A DNA stretch of 64,000 bases, taken from NCBI RefSeq assembly GCF_030848805.1, contig NC_092366.1, forward strand, positions 9,108,496 to 9,172,495, read 5' to 3'. A model generated the notes under the pieces. It saw only the letters and a program-made list of their open reading frames with translations. It made no database searches and had not been told where the DNA came from. The position numbers and the translations under genes were made by a program. The DNA comes from Temnothorax longispinosus. Its lineage: Eukaryota > Arthropoda > Insecta > Hymenoptera > Formicidae. Of the stretch, positions 56,109-64,000 are shown piece after piece. Within the stretch, counting starts at the first letter, position 1; each line of letters opens with the position of its first letter.

Positions 56109-56205
56109 TTTAAAATGTTATAGTAGTGTACATAACTAAATTATTGAACAAAAATATTATTTCTATGTTATGATTTAAAAGTATAGAGATGATAAAATAA
56201 TTATT

Positions 56206-56430
56206 TCACAACACCTCCACGGAAAGTTCGACTTTCCATGCCTATAGAGGGGGGCGAAAGTCGCCAATTTCACGCCAGGGCGGCATAGCGGGCGGAAAGT
56301 AACCACTTTTCCCTTTAGGGAAGAAAATTGATACTTTCCACCCGGTATAGCGGGCGGAAAGTATCAATTTTCTTCTTTAGGGAGCAAAGTAAACCCTGAC
56401 GTGAAATGGCCACTCTCGCCCCTCTCTATA
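56206..56430. repeat. GGAAAGT foldback family, copy 3 left part
   Basis: CACAACACCTCCACGGAAAG, TTCGACTTTCCATGCC, a TTTCACGCCAGGGCGG block, and internal palindromes around GCGGGCGGAAAGTAACCAC and GAAAATTGATACTTTCC. The element is split at 56430 by the insertion that follows and resumes at 57300. Confidence 0.75.
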
Positions 56431-57300
56431 GGCCTGCAACTCACCCCGAAATTTGTTACCGAACCGGCAACGACGAGATAACCAGCTCTAACTATAAAAT
56501 ATCGAAAGTACATCGTGTGACAAGTAAATAAACGAAAGTTCGCTAAAGTTCGCGCGTCGGAACAAAAAACAAAAAAGTAAATTTAAAAAAATATATAAAA
56601 AAAGTACAAAAAAGTAAAAAAAAATGCACTTTTAAAGTCCAACTCTTATCTTTCCCGTGGTATTGTGCGTAAGTAGATTTATGATTGAAACTAAAAGAGC
56701 TCTGGCAATAATTATAAAGTCCTAATAGTAAGAATAACAATAATGGTTAGTTTATCTATATTTATAATCATTTTACGCAACAACCTCGTGCGTAATTAAA
56801 ATTTCTTCACGTACGAAACATCATTGTATCTACCATTATAGGTGTTTCTTATGTAAAAAAGTACGCTCTATATACAACTTTCATTTGAACATTTTTGTCG
56901 AAAAGTTAACCACAAAAAAGTTATGGCGTGTTTTATTAGAGAAAATATATAAAAAATATGGAAAAATTTGACTTTTCGCCAAATTTCACTCTATTAATGA
57001 TATATTTGACTATTTTATAATGCATATTCTTAAAGTTTACACTTTTCTGAATAAAATTCGATACTAATAATTTCAATTTTATCAAGCCAAAGATGTGAAA
57101 AAAAATCGAGAAGAATCCTACCGTACTCTATGTTCAAGACGCCATTTTGTATTGTTCCGACGCGCGAACTTTAGCGAACTTTCGTTTATTTACTTGTCAC
57201 ACGATGTACTTTCGATATTTCATAGTTAGAGCTGGTTATCTCGTCGTTGCCGGTTACTCGCATTTTAGAAGGCTTTTGGCGGTTGAGTTGCAGGCCTACT
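56428..57300. mobile_element. ~870 bp inverted-repeat element, nested
   Basis: TAGGCCTGCAACTCA at the left and TGAGTTGCAGGCCTA at the right define the ends. Inner arms of ~100 bp follow (CGACGAGATAACCAGCTCTA against TAGAGCTGGTTATCTCGTCG, and AGTTCGCGCGTCGGAAC against GTTCCGACGCGCGAACT). TA at both edges fits a TA target. It splits the GGAAAGT foldback copy. Confidence 0.8.
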
Positions 57301-57468
57301 AGGCATGGAAGTCGAACTTTCCGTAAAAGTGTTGTGAAAAATATCGTGTGCACCTCGGGTCGAAAGCTTTTTCAGACTCGTGTGATTGCCGCCTGGCCTT
57401 TTCGGCTTGGGCGGCAAACTTTACACTCGTCTGAAAAACGCTGCTTTCTCCCCTTGGTGCATAATATA
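57296..57468. repeat. GGAAAGT foldback family, copy 3 right part
   Basis: GGCATGGAAGTCGAACTTTC, GTGTTGTGAAAAATATCG, GTGCACCTCGGGTCGAAAGC, a GCCGCC/GGCGGC stem, and CTGCTTTCTCCCCTTGGTGC. It abuts the next element directly. Confidence 0.75.
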
Positions 57469-57577
57469 GGGGAGACCGGGGCAAAGTCAGCCTCGGGGCG
57501 GAGTCGTTTTTGCAATTATCTCGAAATCTGTATGTTGTGTGAACTCGCCATTAATATACTGTATATAAGCGCGGTTT

Positions 57578-57899
57578 TTTTTTTTTTTTTTTTTTTTTAA
57601 ATAAAGGAAAGACCGTGGGGGTAGAGCCCATGTGGTCATAGTAGCAAAACCGAATCTAATTGCATCATATCAAAACAAAAGAGACTTCGACTAGATTAAC
57701 ATGAACGCCTTAATAAAAGCGTCCCAAACAGAAGTTAACTGCGTAATATAAACTCGTAAACTCGTAGAACTTTGAACTCGAAACTGTGTAAGTGTATGAA
57801 TGTATGTATATTTGTTCGTGTATGTCCGCGGTGTCGGGAACTCGGTATTGCCGTAGGTGCGTTAAGCCCAAGGAACTGCGCGGATCACTTCCCCCTGCC
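57578..57899 (-). mobile_element. SINE copy 2
   Basis: A poly-T run at the left marks the poly-A tail of a minus-strand retroposon. The 11 bp target repeat AAGCGCGGTTT lies at 57567-57577 and 57900-57910. The 5' head (plus-strand 57815-57899, AGGAACTGCGCGGATCACTT) matches the SINE in the Copia LTR. The 3' half, with GGGGGTAGAGCCCATGTGG, is different. Confidence 0.85.
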
Positions 57900-58332
57900 A
57901 AGCGCGGTTTATGGTGCCCACGTAACCAACGGAGTTTAGTGAGGTTACGTGCCATGTTGTAATATTCTTATCGAAGCAAACGTGTTTTCGCAGGTCGAAA
58001 GTAAAATTTCTTCCGCGTCGAAAGTTTGTAATATCTTAAGTATTATTGTCTCTCCGAATCTTAAAGTAAGTGATTCTAAAGAGTAATGCATGCTGAACAC
58101 GAATCCAGTACAGTTTTTTTATTTTCATTGATTTCTATTATTTTCTAACCGACCAAACCTAAAACTTGTGTTCGGGGCGAAGTCGTTTCCAAGCCAAAAC
58201 AAAGTCAAGAAAGCTAAATAATATGTGCTGCGTATGCTCATCGGAGATAATAGAAAACAGAGCCGATGAAAAACAGTGCATTTCGTGCAGGCGTAAGGCG
58301 TCAGACTCTGTTTTTACATGCTTTAACTGTTA

Positions 58333-58664
58333 AGGTGCTTTTTCATGCTGACGCTCGACGCTCGATTTGGGCGTCAAAATTGATCACGTGATAGGTCACG
58401 TGATAGTCTTTTTAATTCCAGCGTTAAATGGCAAAAGCTCAACTGTGTTCAGCTTTGACGCTTGACGCTCGTTTCAGTCAATTGCTTGTCAATTGCAAAT
58501 CGTTGACTGTAAATAAAGTGTGTATATCGTTAAAAAATAATTAGACGTGTTTTGACGCTTGCATATTTGATGCTATTTCGCCTTCTATCGATGAAGTTGG
58601 TCACGTGACCAGTTTTGACGCTCAAATCAAGCGTCGAGCGTCAGCATGAAAAAGCCCCTTTAGC
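58333..58664. mobile_element. MITE with GACGCTCGACGCTCG ends
   Basis: GCTTTTTCATGCTGACGCTC on the left is mirrored by GAGCGTCAGCATGAAAAAGC on the right. Arms of ~65 bp include CACGTGA boxes. TTA at each edge is a possible 3 bp target duplication. The element is nested in copy 3. Confidence 0.8.
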
Positions 58665-59156
58665 GAAAAAGAAAATTGATTTTCTTGAAATTATTTTCCG
58701 TTTTCCATTTTTCTACTAAAAAATAATGAATAAAGTGTATTCTATTATTTTTTATGATCAAAATTATGTATCTTTATTTAAAATCCAATCCGAGAATTAA
58801 GATACGACTCCGCCCCGGGAATTTTGACTTTTCGATTTTTGCACCTTTGTCGTTTTTACTCTATACCGGTTGAACAAAGCGACGTAGACCAAAAATGCCT
58901 ATATAAATTTTGTAGCCAAGGGTTCACTCTTGACAATAGTATACTATATTTTACTAAAATAATTTATTTTGTTGTTAAAAATCGGCACCGAAGAAAAAGG
59001 GCCGATTTCGTCCCGGTCTCCCCTACTATTTAATGTATCAGTCATATAAATTATTTTTATGCACATAAAAAGTTGATATTTTAATAGTAAGATGTTACAC
59101 TGTCTGTATGATATAAGCAAATAATTACTCGTGAAATGTGGCTGTTTTTTTCTCGT

Positions 59157-59265
59157 TTATTCAGATAATTGAACATCAGGCAAACCAGATGATTCTTGAG
59201 TTTGACATTCTATAATGGAAGACTTATTTTCATCTTCCACTGACTTTAAAATGCTTTCTACAACT
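59157..59265 (-). CDS. Possible terminal exon, copy A
   Basis: A minus-strand acceptor (TTAATGCAG) is followed by an open frame starting VVESILKSVEDENK and ending GLPDVQLSE with a stop (35 residues). The same exon occurs as copy B at 59874-59967 inside a ~270 bp direct duplication. Conservation of frame and acceptor in both suggests a real 3' exon. Upstream exons were not found. Confidence 0.35.
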
Positions 59266-59311
59266 CTGCATTAATAAAATATGACATAATTGAAAATAAA
59301 AACGGAATAGT

Positions 59312-59695
59312 ATATTGTGCACCAAGGGGAGAAAGCAGCGTTTTTCAGACGACTGTGAAGTTTGCCGCCCGAGCGGCAAATCACACGAGTCTGAAAAAGC
59401 TTTCGACCCGAGGTGCACACGATATTTTTCACAACACCTTTACGGAAATGTTCGACTTCCATGCCTAGAGAGAGGCGAGAGTGGCCAATTTCACGTCAGG
59501 GCTTACTTTCCTCCCTAGGAAAGAAAATTGATACTTTCCACTTGACATAGCGGACGGAAAAACAACTTTCCGCCCTAGGGCGAAAGTATCAATTTTCTTC
59601 CCTAGGAAGGAAAGTAAGCCCTGGCGTGAAAATGGCCACTTTTGCCCCTCTCTACAGGCATGGAAAGTCGAACTTTCCGTGGAGATGTTGTGAAA
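59312..59695. repeat. GGAAAGT foldback family, copy 4
   Basis: GTGCACCAAGGGGAGAAAGC, then CACACGAGTCTGAAAAAGC, a TTTACGGAAATGTTCGACTT block, the GGAAAGAAAATTGATACTTTC palindrome, and GCATGGAAAGTCGAACTTTC to GTGGAGATGTTGTG. Fully palindromic over 59430-59695. It lies between the two copies of the duplicated exon region. Confidence 0.75.
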
Positions 59696-59873
59696 AATAA
59701 TTATTTAATGTATTGTAGTTATATAAGTTATATAAGTAGTTATATAAGTTATTTTTGTGCACATAAGAAGTTGATATTTTAATAGTACGATGTTACACTA
59801 TATATGCATGATATAAGCGAGTAATTACCTACTCATGAAATGCGGCTGTTTCTTTTTTCGGTTGTTCAAATAC

Positions 59874-59967
59874 TTAAACGGGCAAACCAGATGATTCTTG
59901 AGTTTGACATTTTATAATGGGAGACTTATTTTTATCTTCCACTGACTTTAAAATGCTTTCTACAACT
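59874..59967 (-). CDS. Possible terminal exon, copy B
   Basis: Same acceptor and frame as copy A (VVESILKSVEDKNK...) but ending earlier (SSGLPV, stop; 30 residues). Copies A and B and their flanks (59040-59300 and 59740-60005) form a direct duplication flanking a foldback element. Confidence 0.35.
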
Positions 59968-60005
59968 CTGCATTAGAATATGACATGATTAAAAATAGAA
60001 ACGGA

Positions 60006-60475
60006 AAAATAATTTATAAACTATCACAGTTGTAAATTATTTTTGTGCAGAAAAATAATCATTTTTAAATATTAGAATTGTACGTATTACTTGATGCCAT
60101 TATGTAATTATATATGGTGATTCAAAATGGAGTGAAGATTGTATGAGTGAAAGGGTTAGGGAGAGAGAGAGAGAGAGAGAATATTTTATATCTAGAAGTT
60201 TTATAATACTAATTTCGAACAAATAAATGTTTAAAACATATTTATGATTTTTTATACGCATATATTTTATAAAAGGTCTCTTTGATGTGCGTGTGTGTAC
60301 ATGTGTGTGTGAATACGTGTTTTAGATAGTAGGATATAGTTACAAATTGCGGCGATCGAAATCTATAGAATGTTTATATGAAAGATTGTAGAATAAGTTA
60401 GAATAAATCAGTTTGTTGTTATATATGCAAAAACTAAAAGTAACAAATAAAGTATCAATATCACTATAAAGACAT
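60006..60475. other. AT-rich DNA with GA and GT microsatellites
   Basis: (GA)n near 60162-60180 and GTGTGTGT near 60285-60312. No gene is seen. Confidence 0.5.
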
Positions 60476-60559
60476 TTGCAAAGATCAACAATGCGTGTAT
60501 ATGCAATTGCTCTATACAAACGTTGTCGGCTAATAAAAATTCTTAATAATTATTTATTA

Positions 60560-60847
60560 TGTAATGCGAGAAGGGACCTGGTCGAGGATCTTGACAAGGA
60601 TCAAAAGAATCGGAGCGTGCGTCTGGAGATCCGGATGCAGGAACGACGCGCGTGCGACAGTAGGGTTCACGTAAGGGAGAAATTTCGAGATTCTGTCGAC
60701 GCGCAGATTCTGGGAGACGTGCGAGCTTGTTGCGAGAACGTGGCGGAAATTTGCCGGACGATCAGAAACAAGATGATTTTGAAAGGGAAATTATCGGCCA
60801 GCACACACAGGATGGCAAATCGTTTTATGATGCCGTATAATATGTAA
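60560..60847 (+). CDS. Hypothetical exon, GC-rich charged frame
   Basis: The open frame at 60476-60847 changes at about 60565 from AT-rich, random-looking codons to balanced, charged coding (RDLVEDLDKDQKNRSVRLEI... to NRFMMPYNM, stop). The Arg/Asp/Glu-rich, predicted-helical content contrasts with the AT-rich surroundings and suggests a real or recently lost exon. An AG lies at the composition change. The family is not recognised. Confidence 0.3.
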   Translation, partial: CNARRDLVEDLDKDQKNRSVRLEIRMQERRACDSRVHVREKFRDSVDAQILGDVRACCENVAEICRTIRNKMILKGKLSASTHRMANRFMMPYNM

Positions 60848-61509
60848 ATAATAACTAGTGACAGGTTTATTGAGTAATAGATTTTATTAAATAAGCCTAT
60901 TTAATTTGAATATCAATAAGAACTAAACATTTTTCATATTCAACTCGAATTTTTGCATTACTAACGTCAAACGAATAAATACCTAATCTAAATTACTGAA
61001 TTGTATACGTCTATGACAAATAATAAAACATGAATATAATCAATTAAATTTTTTTTCAAATTATATAAAAAATAATTTTTTGTAAAATTATATATAGGTG
61101 TTGTTAGAGAAATGTTAGCAATAAGGATACCGAGTAAAGTAACATGCAAAGATTTACGCACACTGATTCTAATTTAATTCCAGCGAACTCCCCAACAGGG
61201 TGCATGGAGTAAGCGAGCCCGGAAATCAAATGCGCGATTCCTTATTGTTCTTCCGGATAACTAAGTAAGCATATCGAAAAGCGAAATAAAAGGGTGAGAA
61301 ATTTTTCGAACATTCTGTCTCTTTCTTTTCCTTTATACGAACCAGAGAAATGTGCGGGAGTGTTCTACCTTATCAGGTGTTACGATTGGAAAGGCACATT
61401 TATGATCGAAATTGTAAATAATTATTATATGAATACTCCCTGAGATAAAAGACTTTCGTTCAATTTTCTTTAGTTGTTGATTGTTTGATTATTACAATTG
61501 AATGTGTAC
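60848..61509. other. AT-rich intergenic DNA
   Basis: No gene or clear repeat is recognised, apart from a slightly GC-rich patch at 61180-61260. Confidence 0.5.
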
Positions 61510-61824
61510 TTATTTATGTTGACTCTGGTTCATCACACACAAGTCAGGATGTATTTTTAAATGTTGTTTTAAATTCCAATAATTTTTTACATAAGATATT
61601 ATTCTAAGACATTTATTACATTTTGCCTTATATTTTAGTAAGTCCGAGTAATATTGTCGTAGATTGTCAGGTATTGTGTGTTTTTTATCGGGAAATATTT
61701 GATGCTTACTTATAAGTGTACTCTCAAATTTGTTGTAACATTTTGTTTCCGGGATGACCGAATTTCTTCTCCACAAATCCTGCATTTTACGAGCAATTGT
61801 TCTAATTCTTTGAAATAATTCCAC
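61510..61824 (-). pseudogene. BED-type zinc finger fragment
   Basis: A minus-strand 104-residue frame with KAKCNKCLRII...YWNLKQHLKIHP. That is CX2C followed by a leucine/histidine pattern typical of BED fingers, found in hAT and related transposases and some chromatin proteins. No transposase catalytic domain follows, so it is probably a transposon remnant. Confidence 0.5.
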
Positions 61825-61829
61825 AACTT

Positions 61830-62284
61830 GCTGTGTATTGGTCTCCTTTTCGGTGCCATTATAACCGTATTACAGGTTGTCCGATACTAAATGTGGTACA
61901 AAAATCTCATCAACAAGCGTTTGCAAAACGCTTACAAAGGTCGAAAAGAGAGAGGTATGGTTTATTTATCGGGATGTATGTAAATATGGATATATGATTT
62001 GAATTTGCCTAACTACCAATTGTACAGCTCTATTTTCTTTTATTCCATCCATCACTAATTCTAAACTTATGCTAAAACACTCGTAACGCTTACACAAGCT
62101 TACACATAATGCTTGCACGCTGACAATTTAAAATAACAAAGTCGGGACAGTAGAAATTAAAATCAGTTTAATTTATAAACCGCTCTTCTATAAAATTATA
62201 TTTTTTGACTTATATGTGTTCCTTTCTCTTTAAGAAAATATTTGTACAAAAAATACATATAAAGAATACATATAAGCAGCTAAA
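61830..62284. other. AT-rich intergenic DNA
   Basis: No gene is seen. Direct words such as CGCTTACA and GCTTACACA recur near 61930 and 62090-62110. Confidence 0.45.
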
Positions 62285-62450
62285 GACTGGATCGCGGTGC
62301 TGTTTTCCTCACTCCAAGCGGCCCAGCGCCGTGAGCAAAGGAGACACCGTCGCATAGAGTACAAAAAAATTTATAATTATATACGCGACGGTGGTCCTTT
62401 TGCTACGTTACACTGCTAGACCAGCACGGCGCCGCACAGTGGGGCGAATC
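62285..62450. mobile_element. Palindromic MITE (~160 bp)
   Basis: GAGCAAAGGAGACACCGTCGC (near 62334) is mirrored by GCGACGGTGGTCCTTTTGCT (near 62383). The outer GCGGTGCTG / CAGCACGGCGCC also pair. The following CAGTGGGGCGAAT could belong to its end or to another element. Confidence 0.6.
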
Positions 62451-62927
62451 TATCAAAAACCGGATATTGGACGAAAAAATGAAAAACGTATAATTCAAAT
62501 TTTGACGAGATTTTATGTTAATATATATCCTAAACTATAAATAAATGTACTTATAATTGATTTTATCCTTTGTTATTTCCTCAAAATGATCTGATAAAGT
62601 ATAACATTTTCGTAAATACTGAAATTCTAGTAATTCGATAGGTTACTTTCTAAAGTCTCCGCCGAAAGTATAACTGCGAATATTAGTTAAATGCCTATCA
62701 GAACTTATTTATTAGGGTTCAAAAAACATATTTATTTTAGTTTTATGTTATTTGAGTACTATTATATATTAATAAATATTCACGACATATTCGACTATTA
62801 AAATTTTCTTACTTTAATATTTAAACAGGAAGAAAGTTTGTGGATTAGAATGGATTAAGGTTTGCTCTGCGCCATTTGATAGGGCAAAGTGTCTAGTTTT
62901 TGGCCATATATGATCATTCATCCCCTT
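62451..62927. other. AT-rich intergenic DNA
   Basis: No gene or clear repeat is recognised. Confidence 0.45.
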
Positions 62928-63068
62928 TCGTCCCTCTTTTTGAGATAATTGACCTCAAAGTTCACTCGACATGGTCGAACGTCGTCCATGAATAACTCAA
63001 TGGACGACGTTTAATCATGTCGAGTGAATATGGATGTCTATTTTCTCATAAAAAAAAGACGAAGGGGG
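62928..63068. mobile_element. Palindromic MITE (~140 bp)
   Basis: TTCACTCGACATGGTCGAAC with GTCGTCCAT on the left is mirrored by ATGGACGAC and TTTAATCATGTCGAGTGAA on the right. The outer CCCCTTTCGTCCCTCTTTTT pairs with AAAAAAAAGACGAAGGGGG. Confidence 0.8.
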
Positions 63069-63258
63069 ATATATAATTTGTTTAATTATTGCTATTTTAT
63101 AACGATTAATTTCATCCATATTTTATAACAATTAATTACATTAATTAATATAATAGCAATATGATAAATATTATTGGATAAATGTATTTGGAGTACTGCG
63201 CATTCTGTAAATCCATGGGCCAATAAGATTGCTCTACGTTAAATTATTTGTTCTCCTC

Positions 63259-63310
63259 GAGGGGGGTGGGGAAGGGAGGGGAGGGAGGAGGGGAGGGGAG
63301 GGGGAGGAAA
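63259..63310 (+). repeat. G-rich tract with quadruplex potential
   Basis: More than six runs of three or more Gs within ~50 bp (GGGGGGTGGGGAAGGGAGGGG and so on). It lies about 200 bp upstream of the open frame that leaves the window. Confidence 0.7.
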
Positions 63311-63514
63311 TAAAAACAGCGGAGATAAGAACTTTTCGTCAGTCTTTCTCGATCAGTAGTTGATTAAAGACTTTTTGATTTTGAAAGTTTTCGTTTTTGT
63401 CGAAGTTTTTGTCGTTGCTTTATACAATTCACTTTGCGTCCTTTTCAGGATACAGTGAAAAATATATAGAATATATAAAATATATAGAAGATTATACTTT
63501 AACACGCTCGCAAA

Positions 63515-64000
63515 ATGGAAAATTTCCGAACAAATCGTCAACTTTTTAATTGTATGCGTGCAAATAATCTTGATTTATTAAATTATGAGGCTTTAATAAG
63601 CCACATAATATCATGTATTGATACTGAATTACCCAAAATCGCGTTGGAAGCATTAAAACGAAAAATCATAAATTTCACGAAGAATTTAAAGTCAAAATGG
63701 ATAGCTAGCCATTACGATTACAACAGATTTATTGCAAAGCATGAAAGTTGGTTAAATTGTGAATTTTCTTTTCCGAACGAAGTACTGAATTTAATTTCTA
63801 CTTCTTCACGTACGCGTATGCCTCTTAATAGATCAAAGAGTTTCGTAGAATGTTCCGAACGACATAAAAGAAAGAGACCTGAGGAAGTACGGAATAATCC
63901 GGAAATGACTAATTTTATTGTTCGGAAAAAGTTAAAATCCGATGACGCGCTATTTATATATAATTTTATCCAGAGACATCCCGAACATGTCAAAAAGATT
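63515..64000 (+). CDS. Unrecognised open frame running off the window
   Basis: From an ATG at 63515 (AAA ATG G context) the frame stays open for 162 codons to the window edge. It begins MENFRTNRQLFNCM and continues with LPKIALEALKRKIINFTKNL, KSKWIASHYDYNRFI, a Ser/Arg-rich basic stretch (NRSKSFVECSERHKRKRPEE) that could be a nuclear signal, and FIVRKKLKSDDALFIYNFIQ. It is helical and basic, with no known domain recognised. Opposite-strand frames here are shadows. The upstream leader contains a CTTTTCAG that could be a splice acceptor. It may be a host gene or the start of a transposon protein. Confidence 0.55.
   Translation, partial: MENFRTNRQLFNCMRANNLDLLNYEALISHIISCIDTELPKIALEALKRKIINFTKNLKSKWIASHYDYNRFIAKHESWLNCEFSFPNEVLNLISTSSRTRMPLNRSKSFVECSERHKRKRPEEVRNNPEMTNFIVRKKLKSDDALFIYNFIQRHPEHVKKI

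Larger units (their letters stand above)
57469..59023. mobile_element. GGGGAGACCGGGGC element, copy 3, with two nested insertions
   Basis: Starts GGGGAGACCGGGGCAAAGTC and ends with GGTCTCCCC (59015-59023). Its inside aligns, inverted, with copy 2 (25454-26354). A SINE (57578-57899) and a MITE (58333-58664) are inserted in it, which accounts for its greater length. Confidence 0.8.

Noticed and set aside
57815..57899. tRNA gene in the SINE head
   Set aside because: No cloverleaf and no clear A and B boxes could be drawn from the sequence.
54160..60000. A third odorant receptor upstream of the pair
   Set aside because: I looked for GxWPYQ, the long 262 nt exon pattern and the YF C-terminal exon on both strands and found none.

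Overview
The window looks like nuclear DNA from an insect, most probably a hymenopteran and plausibly an ant. It is AT-rich and intron-containing, with a tandem pair of insect-type odorant receptor (OR) genes, a multi-exon acid lipase gene, and a very high load of eukaryotic transposable elements. I saw no bacterial operons, rRNA, tRNA or CRISPR arrays. The species call is an inference from gene content and OR style.

Layout. 1-7.7 kb: AT-rich intergenic DNA with a 1.9 kb foldback element built on a ~154 bp tandem repeat (2247-4177) and small inverted-repeat elements. 7.75-9.8 kb: a 5'-truncated LINE with a 16 bp target-site duplication. 10.6-12.6 kb: a Helitron helicase fragment beside a diverged ~130 bp satellite. 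13.2-21.4 kb: an eight-exon secreted acid lipase (434 aa). Its 5 kb second intron is packed with palindromic elements, including one 2.1 kb foldback. 21.9-27.4 kb: TTAA-flanked and 'GGGGAGACCGGGGC'-ended inverted-repeat elements and pyrimidine-rich tracts. 27.4-34.5 kb: a 7.1 kb DNA transposon that still encodes an uninterrupted TNP2-like transposase and a complete seven-exon DUF4806 protein behind a duplicated promoter/leader. 34.6-40.6 kb: an inverted-repeat element abutting a decayed Copia retrotransposon, whose truncated 5' LTR is split by a SINE. 40.9-43.0 kb: an unexplained GC-rich island. 44.1-44.6 kb: more satellite and a Helitron 3' terminus. 45.7-53.9 kb: two complete nine-exon OR genes on the minus strand. 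54-64 kb: nested inverted-repeat elements, a second SINE, a duplicated possible terminal exon, a BED-finger fragment, and an open reading frame running off the right edge.

How the genes work. Apart from the lipase (lipid hydrolysis, secretory or lysosomal) and the two ORs (odorant detection in antennal neurons), almost everything recognisable is mobile DNA. The best candidate for an under-described system is the 27.4-34.5 kb transposon. Its transposase and its DUF4806 protein each begin 6 nt after a splice acceptor, and both lie downstream of two tandem TATA-plus-leader units. Its ends carry clustered CCAATGTTGG-like subterminal motifs. This resembles the two-product organisation of plant Spm/CACTA elements, and I suggest, as inference, that the DUF4806 protein is the subterminal-repeat-binding partner. 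Exon structures were read by eye from splice sites and phase, not from transcripts.
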